Below, one piece after another: positions 16,143 to 24,362 of a DNA stretch of 64,000 nt. The stretch comes from Clostridiales bacterium (lineage in GTDB: Bacteria; Bacillota; Clostridia; Christensenellales; Borkfalkiaceae), in the NCBI GenBank assembly GCA_015055655.1, contig SVHW01000005.1, positions 35,979-99,978 of the forward strand, read 5' to 3'. A program made the position numbers and the translations under genes. The notes below the pieces were generated by a model, which saw nothing but the letters and a program-made list of their open reading frames with translations, made no database searches and was not told where the DNA came from. Numbering within the stretch: position 1 is the first letter of the stretch; the number at the start of each line of letters is the position of its first letter.

Positions 16143-17186
16143 ATGGAGAACAGTTACGATTACGGACGCATCGTCCGTCCGCTTTTGGATTGGTATCGGG
16201 AAAACAAACGCACGCTTCCATGGCGCGAGAACCCCTCGCCGTACCGTGTTTGGGTGTCGGAGATAATGTTGCAACAAACGCGCGTAGAAGCGGTAAAAGA
16301 ATATTACGTACGGTTTATGGACGCATTGCCAACGATAGAGGATTTGGCAAAGTGCGACGAGGAAAAACTGTTAAAACTTTGGGAAGGGCTTGGCTATTAC
16401 AGCCGCGCAAGAAATCTGCAAAAGGCGGCAAGGGAAATCGTATTGCGCTTTGACGGAACGTTCCCCACAGAGCCCGAGGACGTACAGTCCCTCTCGGGGA
16501 TAGGGGCGTACACGACGGGCGCGATATGTTCGATAGCCTATGGGCAACGGATAGCGGCGGTGGACGGAAACGTCCTGCGCGTTACCGCCCGATTAAGTGA
16601 AAACGCCACGCCTATCAACGACGATAAATATAAAAAAGAGTTGACGCAAAAACTATCGACAATCTACCCCAAGGCTGGGCAAGATTGCGCCGATTTCACG
16701 CAAAGCTTGTTCGAACTTGGCGCGCTCGTTTGCAAACCGCAAAACCCTGATTGCGCGGTATGCCCCTTGGCAAAGTATTGCAAGGCGAGAAAAAGCGGCG
16801 CGCAAAAGGAATATCCCATATTGCCCCAAAAACGGGAAAAACGCCGAGAAAGCGTATACGTTTTTTTAATACAAACGGACGAAGGGTTTTGTATTCGCCG
16901 CAGGGAAAAGGGCGTGCTGAAAGGGATGAACGAATTCCCCTCGCACGTAATTGAAAGGGGTGAAAGCGCGGAAAGCGTGTTAAACGAGTGGGGTATGTAC
17001 GCGTTTACGGAAATAAAGCGAAAGAAATACAAACACGTATTTACGCATATCGTTTGGGATATCACCTGCGTATGGGTAAAGGCGGAAAGCGCGCCGTTTG
17101 ATTGTTACGCGATGGACGAGATTGAAGAAGGCGTATCGCTTCCTACGGCAATAAAACAATGTATGGATATCATAGACGATAAATAA
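16143..17186 (+). CDS. mutY: A/G-specific adenine DNA glycosylase
   Basis: Removes adenine mispaired with 8-oxoguanine. N-terminal HhH-GPD domain: LPWRENPSPYRVWVSEIMLQ with catalytic Glu40, then GIGAYTTGAI and AVDGNVLRV with the catalytic Asp. The iron-sulfur cluster ligands are C197-X6-C204-X2-C207-X5-C213. The C-terminal NUDIX-like domain for 8-oxoG recognition runs to residue 347, the normal length. No clear ribosome binding site; it probably follows by read-through from the gene upstream. The next gene starts 12 nt on. Confidence 0.95.
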   Translation: MENSYDYGRIVRPLLDWYRENKRTLPWRENPSPYRVWVSEIMLQQTRVEAVKEYYVRFMDALPTIEDLAKCDEEKLLKLWEGLGYYSRARNLQKAAREIVLRFDGTFPTEPEDVQSLSGIGAYTTGAICSIAYGQRIAAVDGNVLRVTARLSENATPINDDKYKKELTQKLSTIYPKAGQDCADFTQSLFELGALVCKPQNPDCAVCPLAKYCKARKSGAQKEYPILPQKREKRRESVYVFLIQTDEGFCIRRREKGVLKGMNEFPSHVIERGESAESVLNEWGMYAFTEIKRKKYKHVFTHIVWDITCVWVKAESAPFDCYAMDEIEEGVSLPTAIKQCMDIIDDK

Positions 17187-17198
17187 GGAGAAAAACCA

Positions 17199-17816
17199 AT
17201 GAAAGTATTGCTTATTAACGGTAGTTGTCACGAGAAAGGTTGCACGTACACCGCGCTTGCGGAAGTGGAGAAAGCATTAAACGCCAACGGCGTAGAAACG
17301 GAAATCTATTGGCTTGGCGATAAAGACGTCCACGGCTGTAAGGGCTGTTGGGCGTGTAAAAAATTAAAGAAATGCGTTATCGACGACGGCGTCAACGAAT
17401 TTGTGGAAAAGGCGGCGCAGTTTGACGGTTTCGTATTCGGTTCGCCCGTGTATTACGCGTCGGCGGCAGGCGCGCTCGTTTCCTTTATGGACAGAGTTTT
17501 TTACAGCGGCGGCAGAGCGCTTGCCTTTAAGCCTGCGGCGGCGGTGGTAAGCTGTCGAAGAGCCGGCGCGGCGACGACGTTTGACGTTATCAATAAGTAT
17601 TTTACGATAAATAATATGCCGATAGTAGGCTCTAATTATTGGAACGAAATTCACGGCAACAAAGCGGAAGAAGCGGCGCAAGACGAAGAGGGCTTGCAAA
17701 CGATGCGCATTTTGGGCAATAATATGGCTTGGCTGCTGAAATGTATCGCCCTTGGCAAAGAGGCAGGGGTTGCGCCGATTACGGAAAAGAAAATTTTTAC
17801 CAATTTTATAAGATAA
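17199..17816 (+). CDS. Flavodoxin-fold NADPH-dependent FMN reductase / iron-sulfur flavoprotein
   Basis: 205 residues. Starts with the flavodoxin-like MKVLLINGSCHEKGCTY, which binds FMN phosphate, and has FVFGSPVYYAS for the flavin ring. A cysteine-rich HGCKGCWACKKLKKC insert (about 47-61) is as in the ISF/flavodoxin_2-like reductases of anaerobes, which may hold a 4Fe-4S cluster. AAGGAG precedes the ATG. Probably an operon with mutY upstream and the membrane protein downstream. The electron acceptor is unknown. Confidence 0.8.
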   Translation: MKVLLINGSCHEKGCTYTALAEVEKALNANGVETEIYWLGDKDVHGCKGCWACKKLKKCVIDDGVNEFVEKAAQFDGFVFGSPVYYASAAGALVSFMDRVFYSGGRALAFKPAAAVVSCRRAGAATTFDVINKYFTINNMPIVGSNYWNEIHGNKAEEAAQDEEGLQTMRILGNNMAWLLKCIALGKEAGVAPITEKKIFTNFIR

Positions 17817-17835
17817 CGAAACGAGGGAATTACGA

Positions 17836-18612
17836 ATGAGGGAATTTTTCGGGTTTGGCGGTTATCAACGCGAGGCGGAAGGATATATGTCTTGGCAGCA
17901 TTTATTGTTCGTTTCCACGTTGATGGCAATTATGATAGGGCTTTCCGTGTGGCTCGGTTTGCGTAATCGAAACAAGGACGAAAAGACGAAAAATAAAATT
18001 TTGGTTATTTCGGCAATCGCCATTGATGCGTTCGAGCTTTTGAAAATCGTCGTATGTTGTTGGCGTTCGCGCGATATGAGTTCGATATTGCATCTGTTGC
18101 CTTTGTTCTTGTGCAGTATCCAGTTAATTACGATTCCGCTTGCGGCGTTTTCCAAGGGGAGAATAAAGGCGGCGGCGCTTGATTTCGTATTTATATTCGG
18201 TATTCTCGGCGCAGTGTTGGGTACGTACGGCGCAGGACAAAATTACAACGCATATCCCGTCTTGTCTATGGATAACGTCGTGTCGGGGATAACGCACTCT
18301 ATATCGGGGTTTGCGTCGTTGTACATAGTCGTTTCCGGCATGGCAAGTATGAAAAAAGAAAATATATGGATAACGTTTTCTATCCTGCTCGGTTTCTGCG
18401 TAGTAGCGTACGTGGTAAACGTCGTCATCGATTATAATTATATGTTCTTAATGCGAGGGGACGGCACGCCTTACGATATATTTTTTAATCTTGTCAACGG
18501 CAACAAAGTGTTGTATCCGCTTATCGTCGTTGTGTTATTCCTCTTGTATATTACGGCGTTTTACGCGATATACTTTTGGATACAAAAAAGGGCGAAAAAA
18601 AGCCAAAAGTAA
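17836..18612 (+). CDS. YwaF/TMEM164-like integral membrane protein
   Basis: 258 residues with about seven hydrophobic segments. The SILHLLPLFLCSIQ stretch (about 80-93) and the overall layout recall the YwaF (TIGR02206/TMEM164) group, of unknown function in bacteria. A second protein of similar type is encoded on the minus strand at 61758, with LPFHLCSIQ at the equivalent place. Starts 19 nt after the flavoprotein gene behind GAGGGAAT. A bidirectional terminator follows. Confidence 0.5.
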   Translation: MREFFGFGGYQREAEGYMSWQHLLFVSTLMAIMIGLSVWLGLRNRNKDEKTKNKILVISAIAIDAFELLKIVVCCWRSRDMSSILHLLPLFLCSIQLITIPLAAFSKGRIKAAALDFVFIFGILGAVLGTYGAGQNYNAYPVLSMDNVVSGITHSISGFASLYIVVSGMASMKKENIWITFSILLGFCVVAYVVNVVIDYNYMFLMRGDGTPYDIFFNLVNGNKVLYPLIVVVLFLLYITAFYAIYFWIQKRAKKSQK

Positions 18613-18631
18613 CGATGAATATAAGGAAAAT

Positions 18632-18657
18632 AAAAGCACCCTATCAAGGGTGCTTTT
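18632..18657. terminator. Bidirectional terminator between converging genes
   Basis: AAAAGCACCCT and AGGGTGCTTTT are perfect 11-bp arms with an ATCA loop; T runs follow on both strands. Serves the YwaF-like gene (+) and the CDF transporter (-). Confidence 0.93.
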
Positions 18658-18679
18658 TGCATACGTTTTCGATATAGGA

Positions 18680-19846
18680 TTATACGAAAGGGTGTTCCAC
18701 GCGGATAACGCAGGCGCACTCGGGGCGGAGATTTTTAATCTTTTCCGTCACTTGTTTTTCCGCGTCTTTGGCGCAAACGGGACAATCGGTGGGCATCACC
18801 AAATCGAAAATAAGGTTGATATGCGTTTCGCCTTTCGTCATACGGAAATCGTGTATAGAAAACGTTTCGTTGACGTCTTTCGCGGCGTTTTCCGCCAAGG
18901 CGCGCAGTTCGTTCACCAGCGGGTCGTCCACGACGAGGGGGTCAAGATGCACGGTGACGATACAGCCAAATTTTTCGTGCATATCCCGTTCCATTTTATC
19001 CACGTCTTCGTGCGCTACGTTGATATCGCTATCGGCAGGCACTTCGGCGTGGAAGGATACGATTTGTCTGCCGGGGCCGTAATCGTGCACCATAACGTCG
19101 TGAATCCCAACGATACGGGGATATCCTTTCACAAACTCGTAAATGTTTTCGATAAACGCAGGGTCGGGGGTAGAGCCAAGCAACAAATCAATCGTTTCTT
19201 TGGCGGCTTTCAAACCGGTAAAGAGGATGAATACGGCAACGAGAATCCCCGCCCAGCCGTCAATTTGCACGCCCCAAATCCGTGCAGCGAGCGCGCTGCA
19301 AAGGACCAACGTCGTCGCGATACAATCGGACAGGGAATCTGCCGCCGCTGCTTTGACGGGCGCAGATTGAATTGTATTGCCGATTTTTCGATAAAAGAAG
19401 AATAACCACACTTTTACGAGGATAGACGCGCCAAGGATGATAAAAGTGGCGTTTCCCACGTTAGGTAAGACGGGTTCGATAATTTTTTCAATAGAACCTT
19501 TCAGCAATTCAAACCCGACGAGGATAATCAGCATATCGACGATAAAGCCTGCAATATACTCGTATCTGCCGTGTCCCAAGGGGTGTTCCTTATCCACGGG
19601 TTTATTGGCGAGCCGTACGCCCAATAGGGTGACGATAGAAGAGCCGGCGTCGGAGATGTTATTAAAAGCGTCTGCGATAATGGCGACGGAAAAAGACAAG
19701 ATACCCATCGTCAATTTGCCTGCGAAAAGCAAAATGTTTAGCAGTATCCCCGTTATCCCTGCCAGCGCAGCGTATTTGCCGCGTATTTTTGGGTCGTTCA
19801 CGTCTTTATTTTTGCCGACAACGGCGTTAATCAATAAATTCGTCAT
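18680..19846 (-). CDS. Cation diffusion facilitator (CDF) divalent metal efflux transporter
   Basis: 388-residue proton-coupled exporter of Zn2+, Mn2+, Fe2+ or similar. It has the six-helix CDF layout with the metal-site helix IADAFNNISDAGSS and the helix-III region HPLGHGRYEYIAG, then a cytoplasmic metal-binding dimerisation domain (from about 205) with IVGIHDVMVHDYGPGR and VHEDVDKMER-like His/Asp-rich segments. The C-terminal tail of about 100 extra residues (HDFRMTKGETHINLIFDLVM onwards) resembles a second ferredoxin-like domain. Metal specificity is not certain. A consensus promoter with a 19-bp direct repeat lies upstream. Confidence 0.9.
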   Translation of the reverse strand: MTNLLINAVVGKNKDVNDPKIRGKYAALAGITGILLNILLFAGKLTMGILSFSVAIIADAFNNISDAGSSIVTLLGVRLANKPVDKEHPLGHGRYEYIAGFIVDMLIILVGFELLKGSIEKIIEPVLPNVGNATFIILGASILVKVWLFFFYRKIGNTIQSAPVKAAAADSLSDCIATTLVLCSALAARIWGVQIDGWAGILVAVFILFTGLKAAKETIDLLLGSTPDPAFIENIYEFVKGYPRIVGIHDVMVHDYGPGRQIVSFHAEVPADSDINVAHEDVDKMERDMHEKFGCIVTVHLDPLVVDDPLVNELRALAENAAKDVNETFSIHDFRMTKGETHINLIFDLVMPTDCPVCAKDAEKQVTEKIKNLRPECACVIRVEHPFV

Positions 19847-19860
19847 AATGTCCTCGAAAG

Positions 19861-19898
19861 CGTTTGATACGATTTATTACGTTTGATACGATTTATTA
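19861..19898. repeat. Two adjacent 19-bp direct repeats over the CDF start region
   Basis: CGTTTGATACGATTTATTA occurs at 19861-19879 and again, without a gap, at 19880-19898. The pair covers part of the -10 box and the expected transcription start of the CDF gene, a placement typical of a repressor site. It could also be a recent slippage duplication. Confidence 0.6.
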
Positions 19899-19923
19899 TA
19901 TGCTACGCGTGCGCGTTTGTCAA
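19895..19923 (-). promoter_or_regulatory. Promoter of the CDF transporter gene
   Basis: On the minus strand TTGACA (19923-19918), 17 bp, TATAAT (19900-19895), a perfect consensus pair. Confidence 0.88.
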
Positions 19924-19962
19924 TCAAAAAATGAGAAAAGCGAAAAAACGGAGCAAAATTCG

Positions 19963-19992
19963 TTGACAAAAACGTCGTGTATATGTTACAAT
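19963..19992 (+). promoter_or_regulatory. Promoter of the CaCA exchanger riboswitch transcript
   Basis: TTGACA (19963-19968), 18 bp, TACAAT (19987-19992), ending 9 bp before the riboswitch. Confidence 0.8.
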
Positions 19993-20001
19993 CACCAGTG
20001 T

Positions 20002-20091
20002 CATAGGGGAGTAGTCGGCTTGAAAAAGTCGTTACGTCTACAACACTGAAAACGTATTTTTCAGGCGTAATGGTAAACGACAAGACTTATG
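20002..20091 (+). ncRNA. yybP-ykoY manganese riboswitch
   Basis: The conserved 5' core AGGGGAGTAG (20006 onwards) is followed by a P2 stem-loop, TACGTC, and ends with ACAAGACTTATG, whose CATA/TATG pairing closes P1 as in known members (AGGGGAGUAG ... CAAGACCUUU). It sits between a promoter and a terminator-like hairpin, upstream of a cation exchanger. The family senses Mn2+ in the lactococcal and bacillar examples. Confidence 0.9.
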
Positions 20092-20121
20092 CGCAAATAC
20101 CCAAACGGGTGTTTTTTGCGC
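20091..20121 (+). terminator. Expression-platform hairpin of the yybP-ykoY riboswitch
   Basis: An inner ACCC-AAAC-GGGT stem lies inside outer GCGCAAA/TTTGCGC arms, with a T run in the descending side. It overlaps the P1 3' strand, so the aptamer and this hairpin can exclude each other. Confidence 0.7.
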
Positions 20122-20154
20122 GTAAGTTTTTTATTTTGTAAAGGAGTTTCAAAA

Positions 20155-21186
20155 ATGTTTTGGACGATTTTTTGGGCGGTAATTATGGTTATCGGCGGAT
20201 TCGTGCTTTTGGTAAAGGGCGCGGATTGGTTCGTGGACGGCGCGGCGGGGCTTGCGGCGAAATTGCGTATTCCACAGCTCGTTATCGGTTTGACCATCGT
20301 GGCGTTCGGCACAAGCGCGCCGGAGCTTGCCACGTCGGTTATTTCAGCGATTGGCGGCGACGTCGGGATTGCGGTTGGCAACGTTTTAGGCAGCAATATC
20401 ATGAATATTTTATTGATTTTAGGGCTTTCTGCAATGTTTAGCGTTTTGCCCGTACAAAAGGATTCGTTGCTTATCGATTTGCCCGTGTTATTAGGGGCGT
20501 CGGCGTTGATTGTGCTGTTTGGCGCGTTCGACAACGAAATCGGTAGATTGGAAGGTGGGATAATGGTATTCCTGCTTATCGCCTACACCGTATTTTTGGT
20601 AATGAAAGCGTTGCGTCAAAGGGATAAAGAGGGCGCGATGGTCGCGTTGGAAAATCACGAAGTAGTGACGGAAGAAACGGAAAAAAAGAGAAAGGGTTTC
20701 AACGGCTGGTACGACGGTATGAAAAAGTACACGTGGTTTTTGGCGATTGCCACCGTCGTGGGCTTGGGTATCGTTGTCGGTGGCGCAATGCTCGCCGTAG
20801 AAGGCGCAAAAACGATTGCGGCAGAAATCGGCATCAACCAAAAAATCATCGGTTTGACGGTGGTGGCTATCGGTACGTCCTTGCCCGAACTTATCACGTC
20901 GGTAGTGGCGGCGAAGAAAGGGGAAACGGACATCGCGGTAGGCAATATCGTCGGCAGCAACATTTTCAATATTATGTTGGTGGCAGGCTTATCGGCGGTG
21001 ATTATGCCGTTGCCGTTTGCTTCGCAAGGTGCAACCTTCCTTTGGGACGGCGTGATAGCGTTTGGCGCGGCGGCGTTGTTGGCGTTGTGCGCGTATCTCC
21101 CGGGGCATAAAATAAACCGTGTGGGCGGCGGCGTAATGTTGGCAAGCTTTGCAGCGTACTACGCATACCTTTTCATAATGATGTAA
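20155..21186 (+). CDS. CaCA-family cation/Na+ (or H+) exchanger, Mn2+-riboswitch controlled
   Basis: 343-residue membrane exchanger of the YrbG/CaxA group. The two inverted alpha repeats are visible: GLTIVAFGTSAPELATSV near residue 40 and GLTVVAIGTSLPELITSV near 240, each followed by an AVGN..GSNI helix. The central loop is charged (EETEKKRKGF). The frame is open to 20089 inside the riboswitch; ATG 20155 follows AAAGGAGTTTC and is preferred. The annotated substrate for this family is Ca2+, but control by a yybP-ykoY riboswitch suggests Mn2+ export. Confidence 0.9.
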   Translation: MFWTIFWAVIMVIGGFVLLVKGADWFVDGAAGLAAKLRIPQLVIGLTIVAFGTSAPELATSVISAIGGDVGIAVGNVLGSNIMNILLILGLSAMFSVLPVQKDSLLIDLPVLLGASALIVLFGAFDNEIGRLEGGIMVFLLIAYTVFLVMKALRQRDKEGAMVALENHEVVTEETEKKRKGFNGWYDGMKKYTWFLAIATVVGLGIVVGGAMLAVEGAKTIAAEIGINQKIIGLTVVAIGTSLPELITSVVAAKKGETDIAVGNIVGSNIFNIMLVAGLSAVIMPLPFASQGATFLWDGVIAFGAAALLALCAYLPGHKINRVGGGVMLASFAAYYAYLFIMM

Positions 21187-21224
21187 AAAAGCGAAAATAA
21201 TTTTGAAAAAGTCGGCAAAAATGC

Positions 21225-21253
21225 TTGCCAAGGCAAAAAAAATTGTATATAAT
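21225..21253 (+). promoter_or_regulatory. Promoter of rplS
   Basis: TTGCCA (21225-21230), 17 bp, TATAAT (21248-21253), just upstream of the L19 leader. Confidence 0.75.
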
Positions 21254-21263
21254 AGGAAAGACT

Positions 21264-21330
21264 TCGAACGTTCCGCTGCCTTTTTTTGGGCATAACGAGG
21301 AGTTATGCAGCGGGTTATGAACGTTTCGTA
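21264..21330 (+). ncRNA. Probable L19 leader RNA (autoregulatory)
   Basis: GAACGTTCCGCTGC pairs with GCAGCGG...GAACGTT around an inner GCATAAC-GAGGA-GTTATGC hairpin. The closing CCGCTGC/GCAGCGG stem in the 5' leader of rplS is as in the Firmicutes L19 leader (Rfam L19_leader). It is recognised by position and shape only; no profile search was possible. Confidence 0.65.
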
Positions 21331-21352
21331 AATAACGGAGGTAAAGTCAAAG

Positions 21353-21697
21353 ATGAAAGGATTGATTGAAGCGATTGAAGCGGAAAACCTTAAAGCAGAA
21401 GTGCCTTCTTTTGAAGTAGGCGACACGGTTAAGGTAGGCTACAAGATTATCGAAGGCGGCAAGGAACGTGTGCAAAACTTCGAAGGCGTAGTTATCGCAA
21501 AGAAGAACGGCGGTATTTCCGAAACGTTCACGGTACGTCACATTTCCTATGGCGTAGGCGTAGAAAAAACCTATCCTCTTCACTCCCCGAAGATTGCGTC
21601 TATCACGGTCGTAAGAAAGGGTAAAGTTAGAAGAGCGAAACTTTATTATCTGCGCAAGTTGACGGGCAAGGCTGCCAAAGTCAAAGAAAGAATTTAA
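21353..21697 (+). CDS. rplS: Large ribosomal subunit protein bL19
   Basis: 114-residue 50S protein near the subunit interface. Signatures [50 protein letters not shown] are all present. GGAGG lies at a good distance. It is a single-gene unit here with its own promoter, leader and terminator, whereas in most Firmicutes it follows trmD. Confidence 0.97.
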   Translation: MKGLIEAIEAENLKAEVPSFEVGDTVKVGYKIIEGGKERVQNFEGVVIAKKNGGISETFTVRHISYGVGVEKTYPLHSPKIASITVVRKGKVRRAKLYYLRKLTGKAAKVKERI

Positions 21698-21725
21698 TAG
21701 GAATACGTTGGAAGAATCCGCGAGG

Positions 21726-21768
21726 ACGAGTTTGCTTAAAGTCAAAGGCAAACTCGTTTATTTTTTTC
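21726..21768 (+). terminator. Intrinsic terminator after rplS
   Basis: ACGAGTTTGC (21726-21735) and GCAAACTCGT (21748-21757) are perfect arms followed by TTATTTTTTT. Confidence 0.93.
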
Positions 21769-21900
21769 GCAGAAGAAAGACGCTTGTTTTTTTAGGAGAA
21801 TCGTCTTATTTTCTATGAAAAACCGGTATAATTTTGTTTACTTTTTTTGGCTTTTCGGTTACAATAATAAGGAAAGACATATAATAAGGAAGGGGAAGAT

Positions 21901-23436
21901 ATGATTGCAAGGGTACAAAGCTATGCTTTAACCGGTTTAGACGGCGTTGCAGTGACGGTAGAAACGGACGTTTCCAAAGGTCTGCCTTCTTACGAAATCG
22001 TCGGCCTTCCCGACGCGGCGGTAAAGGAATCGAAAGAGCGTGTAAAAAGCGCCGTTAAAAATAGCGCGTTGGAATTTCCTTTACATAAAATCACCGTCAA
22101 CCTTGCCCCTGCCTACGTAAAAAAAGAAGGCTCGTCTTTCGATTTGCCCGTGGCTATCAGCCTGTTAAAAGCGAACGGCGTCTTACAGGCGGAAACGGAA
22201 GATACGGTGTTTTTAGGGGAACTTGCCTTAAACGGCGATTTGCGCCCGATTACGGGCGTGCTGCCCGCGCTTATTTCCGCAAGAGATAAAGGGTATAAAA
22301 AATTCGTCGTGCCTTACGATAACCGAAAAGAAGCAGGGTTTATCCACGGCGTATCTACGTATGCCGCGAAAAACTTAAAAGAAGTCGTCAATCATTTATC
22401 GGGGCTTGCGCCGCTGACAGCGGTGGAAACGACGCCGTTTGAAAATGCGAAAAACACGGAAAAACGCGCGTATGATTTGTCTTTTGTCAAAGGCCAAGCG
22501 ATGGCAAAAAGGGCGTTGGAAGTGGCGGTGGCAGGCGGCCACAATATCCTTTTCGTCGGGCCTCCGGGCAGCGGTAAAACGTTGCTTGCCCGCGCAATCC
22601 CTTCCATTTTGCCCGATATGCGCTTTGACGAAGCGTTGGAAATCACGAAGATACACTCGATAGCAGGTACGCTGGGGGAAGAGGGAATCGTCACCACCCG
22701 TCCGTTCCGTTCTCCGCACCACACGGCGACGACGGTGTCGCTTTGCGGCGGGGGAAACAAGACGGTTCACCCCGGGGAAATCAGCCTTGCGCACGGCGGC
22801 GTGCTGTTCTTGGACGAACTGCCGGAATATAAACGTTCGTCTTTGGAAGCGATGCGCCAACCGTTGGAAGACGGCGTCATCACCGTTTCGCGCGCCAGCG
22901 GCACGATAACCTTCCCTGCGTCGTTTATGCTTTGCGCCAGTATGAACCCTTGTCCTTGCGGCAATTACGGCAGCAGCAAACGCCGTTGTACCTGTCGTCC
23001 CAACGATATACGGAAATACCACGCAAGGGTGTCTGGGCCGCTGTTGGATAGAATTGATATTCAGGTGGAAGTGGACGGCGTGGAATACGACGATTTGGTA
23101 TCGACGGCGGAAGAGGAGAGCAGCGCGCTCGTGAAAAAACGCGCAGACGTAGCGAGAAATATCCAACGCCAACGCTTTGAAGGGAGCAAAATCACCTCCA
23201 ACGCGGAAATGGGAGAAAAGGAAACGCGGAAGTATTGTAAATTAAACGCAGAGTGCGAAGAAATTTTGCGTGAAGCGTATGAAAGATTGCGCCTTTCCGC
23301 GAGGGCGCGCTCGCGTATATTAAAAGTAGCGCGTACGATAGCCGATTTAGAGCTTTGTGAAGAAATTTTACCCGAACATTTATACGAGGCAATTTCCTAT
23401 CGTTCGTATAGCGGGAAAGAGGACGAACTCGAATAA
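21901..23436 (+). CDS. comM: ComM/YifB-family Mg-chelatase-like AAA+ ATPase
   Basis: 511-residue AAA+ ATPase. In naturally transformable Gram-negatives ComM is a branch-migration helicase in recombination; the role in Clostridia is less clear. Domains: N-terminal Lon-like/ChlI fold, Walker A GPPGSGKT (220-227), Walker B HGGVLFLDELPEYKR, sensor region FMLCASMNPCPCG with a following cysteine-rich GNYGSSKRRCTCRP, and the C-terminal ChlI domain ARARSRILKVARTIADL. AAGGAAGGGGAAG precedes the ATG. It leads comM-dprA-topA. Confidence 0.93.
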   Translation: MIARVQSYALTGLDGVAVTVETDVSKGLPSYEIVGLPDAAVKESKERVKSAVKNSALEFPLHKITVNLAPAYVKKEGSSFDLPVAISLLKANGVLQAETEDTVFLGELALNGDLRPITGVLPALISARDKGYKKFVVPYDNRKEAGFIHGVSTYAAKNLKEVVNHLSGLAPLTAVETTPFENAKNTEKRAYDLSFVKGQAMAKRALEVAVAGGHNILFVGPPGSGKTLLARAIPSILPDMRFDEALEITKIHSIAGTLGEEGIVTTRPFRSPHHTATTVSLCGGGNKTVHPGEISLAHGGVLFLDELPEYKRSSLEAMRQPLEDGVITVSRASGTITFPASFMLCASMNPCPCGNYGSSKRRCTCRPNDIRKYHARVSGPLLDRIDIQVEVDGVEYDDLVSTAEEESSALVKKRADVARNIQRQRFEGSKITSNAEMGEKETRKYCKLNAECEEILREAYERLRLSARARSRILKVARTIADLELCEEILPEHLYEAISYRSYSGKEDELE

Positions 23437-23445
23437 AGGTAGCGT

Positions 23446-24303
23446 ATGAAGGAAAGCCAATGCAAACAATTGCATATAGATTCGCCTTTATACCCTAAGG
23501 AGTGGGCAGATTTGCCCAACGCGCCGAAAACGTTGCAATATGTAGGGGACGCGACGTTGCTACAAACGCGAAAATTCACGGTGGTAGGCTCGCGTACGAC
23601 GCCTGCGCAGGCGAGAAAGCTGGGCAAAGAAATCGCGGCGGATTTATCGCAGACGTTTACGCTGGTTACGGGCGTGGCGGACGGCGGTGACGAAACGGCG
23701 ATAGAGGGCGCGATAGAGGCAGGCGGCAAGGTAATTTGCCTTTTGGCAGGCGGGTTTTCAGCGTTGCCGCAAAGCAATTTGCCCTTGCTTCGCAGCGTGG
23801 TAACAAACGGATTGTTGCTTTCCCCGTTTCCCTTTGACGAACCAACGCGGAAATTTTCTTACGAATTCCGTAACGAGCTTCTTGCCTATTTAGGGGAAGG
23901 AACGCTCGTTTTAGGGGCTGGGGAAAAAAGCGGCGCGCTAATCACGGCGAAATACGCAAAGCGCGCGTCACGGCAAATATTTGCATTGCCGTATGCGCCG
24001 GGCGTACACGCAGGCGTTGGCTGTAACGCATTGATAAAAGAGGGCGCGCATTTAACGGAGAGCGCCAAAGACGTCTATGTGGCGTTGGGGATAGAAGGCG
24101 GCGGCGTCAAACGTACGCAACGTTTAACGGAAATAGAAGAAAGCGTTTGGAAGACGTTGCAGGTATTGGCGGATAGCCACGTCAGCGAAATTTCCGCAAA
24201 AACGGGCGTGCCCCTTTTCAAATTACGCGCGACGTTGTCGGCGTTGGAAATGAAAGGGCTGGTGGTATCGCTCGGTGGCAATCGCTACGCGGCGGTGCGT
24301 TAG
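23446..24303 (+). CDS. dprA: DNA-processing protein DprA (Smf)
   Basis: Binds incoming single-stranded DNA and loads RecA during transformation; also present in many non-competent Firmicutes. 285 residues, near the Bacillus size. The extended Rossmann fold has VVGSRTTPAQARKLG (47-60), TLVTGVADGGDETA and KSGALITAKYAKRASRQIFALP; the GADG motif is changed to VADG. A winged-helix (DML1-like) tail starts near residue 225 (TEIEESVWKTL). Ten nt after comM; weak ribosome binding site. Confidence 0.92.
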   Translation: MKESQCKQLHIDSPLYPKEWADLPNAPKTLQYVGDATLLQTRKFTVVGSRTTPAQARKLGKEIAADLSQTFTLVTGVADGGDETAIEGAIEAGGKVICLLAGGFSALPQSNLPLLRSVVTNGLLLSPFPFDEPTRKFSYEFRNELLAYLGEGTLVLGAGEKSGALITAKYAKRASRQIFALPYAPGVHAGVGCNALIKEGAHLTESAKDVYVALGIEGGGVKRTQRLTEIEESVWKTLQVLADSHVSEISAKTGVPLFKLRATLSALEMKGLVVSLGGNRYAAVR

Positions 24304-24362
24304 CCGACAAGAAACATTGAAAAAAAATTTTTAATAGGATAGAAAAGCAAAAGGATTACGAA

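Noticed and set aside
18491..19405. 304-codon plus-strand ORF
   Set aside because: It is antisense to the clear CDF transporter, with no family motifs and no start signals.
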